This document shows, one piece after another, positions 14,679-15,678 of a stretch of DNA of 15,678 nt (within the stretch, counting starts at the first letter, position 1; the number at the start of each line of letters is the position of its first letter). The notes under the pieces were generated by a model that saw only the letters and a program-made list of their open reading frames with translations, was not told where the DNA came from and ran no database searches. The position numbers and the translations under genes were made by a program. Origin of the DNA: Acidocella sp. (lineage in GTDB: Bacteria > Pseudomonadota > Alphaproteobacteria > Acetobacterales > Acetobacteraceae); NCBI GenBank assembly GCA_029077775.1, contig JAQNCU010000025.1, forward strand, positions 1-15,678. Direction: 5' to 3'.

Positions 14679-14838
14679 GCCACGCATATGGCCCAGCGTC
14701 CCGCTCTCGAATCACGACCAAGCCACGACGACCACAGTCAACGGCAACCCGACGCGGACAAACCAGCTGTCGCCATCGCATCTCTGTAACCGCCTGCCGC
14801 TGCATACTGCTTCCGGCAACTGATCTTGTAGGGCGACT
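14576..14838. other. Unassigned foreign segment between gmaS and the methyltransferase frame
   Basis: I see no gene, RNA or repeat here. Several frames are open but none looks like a known protein. It is most simply the 3' flank of the minus-strand methyltransferase gene, brought in with it. The join to gmaS lies near 14575; no insertion-sequence end or long direct repeat is visible at it. Confidence 0.45.
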
Positions 14839-15585
14839 TCACGCTCCCTGCGGCCCGTCGCCACGCCGCGCCAGCACCACCCAACTGCGCACCGGCACGC
14901 CGAACTCCTTGCGCAGGCTGTCTTCCGTGATGCGAATGTCGTGGAAGCCGGCCTGCTCCAACGCATGGACCACGTGGCAGTGCGAATGCCGATAGCGGCC
15001 GCTGGCAGTGAGCGTGGCGCGGTCCTCTTCGCCCTCCTCCATCTCGAGCGAGAAAGCCACCCAACCGCCAGGCCGCAGGGCACCATGGGCTGCAGCAAGC
15101 ACCACGCCTAATTCGCCGAAGTAGACCAGGGTATCGGCGGACAGCACCACGTCCCAGGCCTGACATTGCTGTTGCAGGTAGGCGGTCAACTCCGCCACCT
15201 CCAGCGTGTCGTAGCCGCCGCGCTGGCGCGCCTTCCGAACCATGCCACCGGACAGATCGACGCCAGCCAGCTGCCGCGCATAGGGGCGCAACAGCGGCGC
15301 GCACAGGCCGGTCCCGCAGCCGGCATCGAGCACATCCAGCGAGGCCGCCGGTGCTGGCAATACAGCAGCCAGCGCGGCGGCGAGCACCTCCGGCGCGCGG
15401 TAGTCCAGGTTCTTCAGCAACTGCTCGTCGAAACTGTCGGCGTTGACGGCGCTGAACGTGCCCACCCCGCCCGCCGCGGCCCAGTTGCCCGAGGACAGGC
15501 CGGTGGAGATGGATACGCCCTTGCCGCCTTCGACGATCGGCAGGATCTCGGCTCCGCCCATGCGGATGGCGTTGAGGAGTTTCAT
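14839..15585 (-). CDS. Fused frame: N-terminus of nitronate monooxygenase-like protein + SAM methyltransferase
   Basis: The 248-residue frame has two unrelated parts. Residues 1 to about 50 (MKLLNAIRMGGAEILPIVEG, then GKGVSISTG and WAAAGGVGTFSAVNAD) match the start of a large nitronate monooxygenase / 2-nitropropane dioxygenase-like family. From SFDEQLLKNLDYRAPEVL (residue 51 on, below about 15435) the sequence is the methyltransferase domain found at the C-terminus of TPR-methyltransferases. Its SAM-binding motif is LDVLDAGCGTGL (about 86-97), followed by GVDLSGGMVRKA and DVVLSADTLVYF. The joint falls at SFDE, a short stretch that suits both families, as expected for recombination or misassembly at microhomology. 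A true fusion protein is unlikely because each part lacks its partner domain. The style suggests a gammaproteobacterial source such as Xanthomonadaceae, which is an inference. Confidence 0.65.
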   Translation of the reverse strand: MKLLNAIRMGGAEILPIVEGGKGVSISTGLSSGNWAAAGGVGTFSAVNADSFDEQLLKNLDYRAPEVLAAALAAVLPAPAASLDVLDAGCGTGLCAPLLRPYARQLAGVDLSGGMVRKARQRGGYDTLEVAELTAYLQQQCQAWDVVLSADTLVYFGELGVVLAAAHGALRPGGWVAFSLEMEEGEEDRATLTASGRYRHSHCHVVHALEQAGFHDIRITEDSLRKEFGVPVRSWVVLARRGDGPQGA

Positions 15586-15678
15586 TGCGGGCCAGATGAG
15601 GTTGGCGCGTGGATCGCGGCGACGGCGGGACGCGGGCCGAAGCTAGCCGTCCTGTCACGGGGCGGTCCCGACAGCTTG
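15586..15678. other. Non-coding 5' flank of the nitronate monooxygenase-like start
   Basis: These 93 bp lie upstream of the minus-strand ATG. I see no convincing promoter or gene start. They probably belong to the same source as the nitronate monooxygenase fragment. Confidence 0.35.

Noticed and set aside
13747..14683. Long minus-strand open frames opposite mgsC and gmaS
   Set aside because: They mirror the codon bias of the genes on the other strand and show no domain; the one ending at 14683 even crosses the proposed junction.
1..15678. CRISPR array, tRNA, rRNA, phage or complete insertion sequence
   Set aside because: No regularly spaced direct repeats, tRNA- or rRNA-like sequence, capsid or tail genes, or complete transposase were found on reading both strands.

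Overview
The window is GC-rich, tightly packed DNA in which almost every gene lies on the + strand. The gene families, GC-rich codon use and short ATGA/GTGA/TAATG overlaps fit an alphaproteobacterium, possibly Acetobacteraceae. That placement is an inference from style; no rRNA or other marker gene is present. Both ends carry DNA that does not seem to belong to the central genome.

Layout. Positions 1 to about 440 hold unrelated sequence with a possible minus-strand partial gene. It runs directly into the C-terminal half of a membrane-anchored Ser/Thr protein kinase (kinase part 450-1046). Next come a calcineurin-like phosphoesterase (1174-2031) and an unrecognised 287-residue protein (2038-2901). 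From 2977 to 9613 there is one operon of six genes: four subunits of a sarcosine-oxidase-type flavoenzyme, best read as N-methylglutamate dehydrogenase (mgdABCD), then purU and folD. A second block (9790 to about 14575) holds an XRE-cupin regulator, a small P-loop kinase, the three N-methylglutamate synthase subunits (mgsABC) and the start of gamma-glutamylmethylamide synthetase (gmaS). gmaS breaks off after about 137 residues. The last 1.1 kb is different DNA: a minus-strand frame joining the first ~50 residues of a nitronate monooxygenase-like protein to a SAM methyltransferase.

How the genes work together. GmaS would join methylamine to glutamate. MgsABC would pass the methylamino group to 2-oxoglutarate, giving N-methylglutamate. 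MgdABCD would oxidise it, regenerate glutamate and hand the methyl carbon to tetrahydrofolate as methylene-H4F. FolD would oxidise that to formyl-H4F, and PurU would release formate and free H4F. The window therefore encodes the indirect (N-methylglutamate) route of methylamine use with a folate-linked path to formate. The adjacent XRE-cupin protein is the obvious candidate regulator.

The most interesting unexplained structure is a pair of 105-bp intergenic elements of identical length (1066-1170 and 9605-9709). They are about 73% identical, end in an identical 19-bp block, and keep two potential stem-loops. The mgd and mgs operons also have similar promoter layouts: a TTGACC -35 box, a 17-bp spacer and an inverted repeat close by. 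Both window ends look like assembly or amplification chimeras and should be checked before any biological reading.
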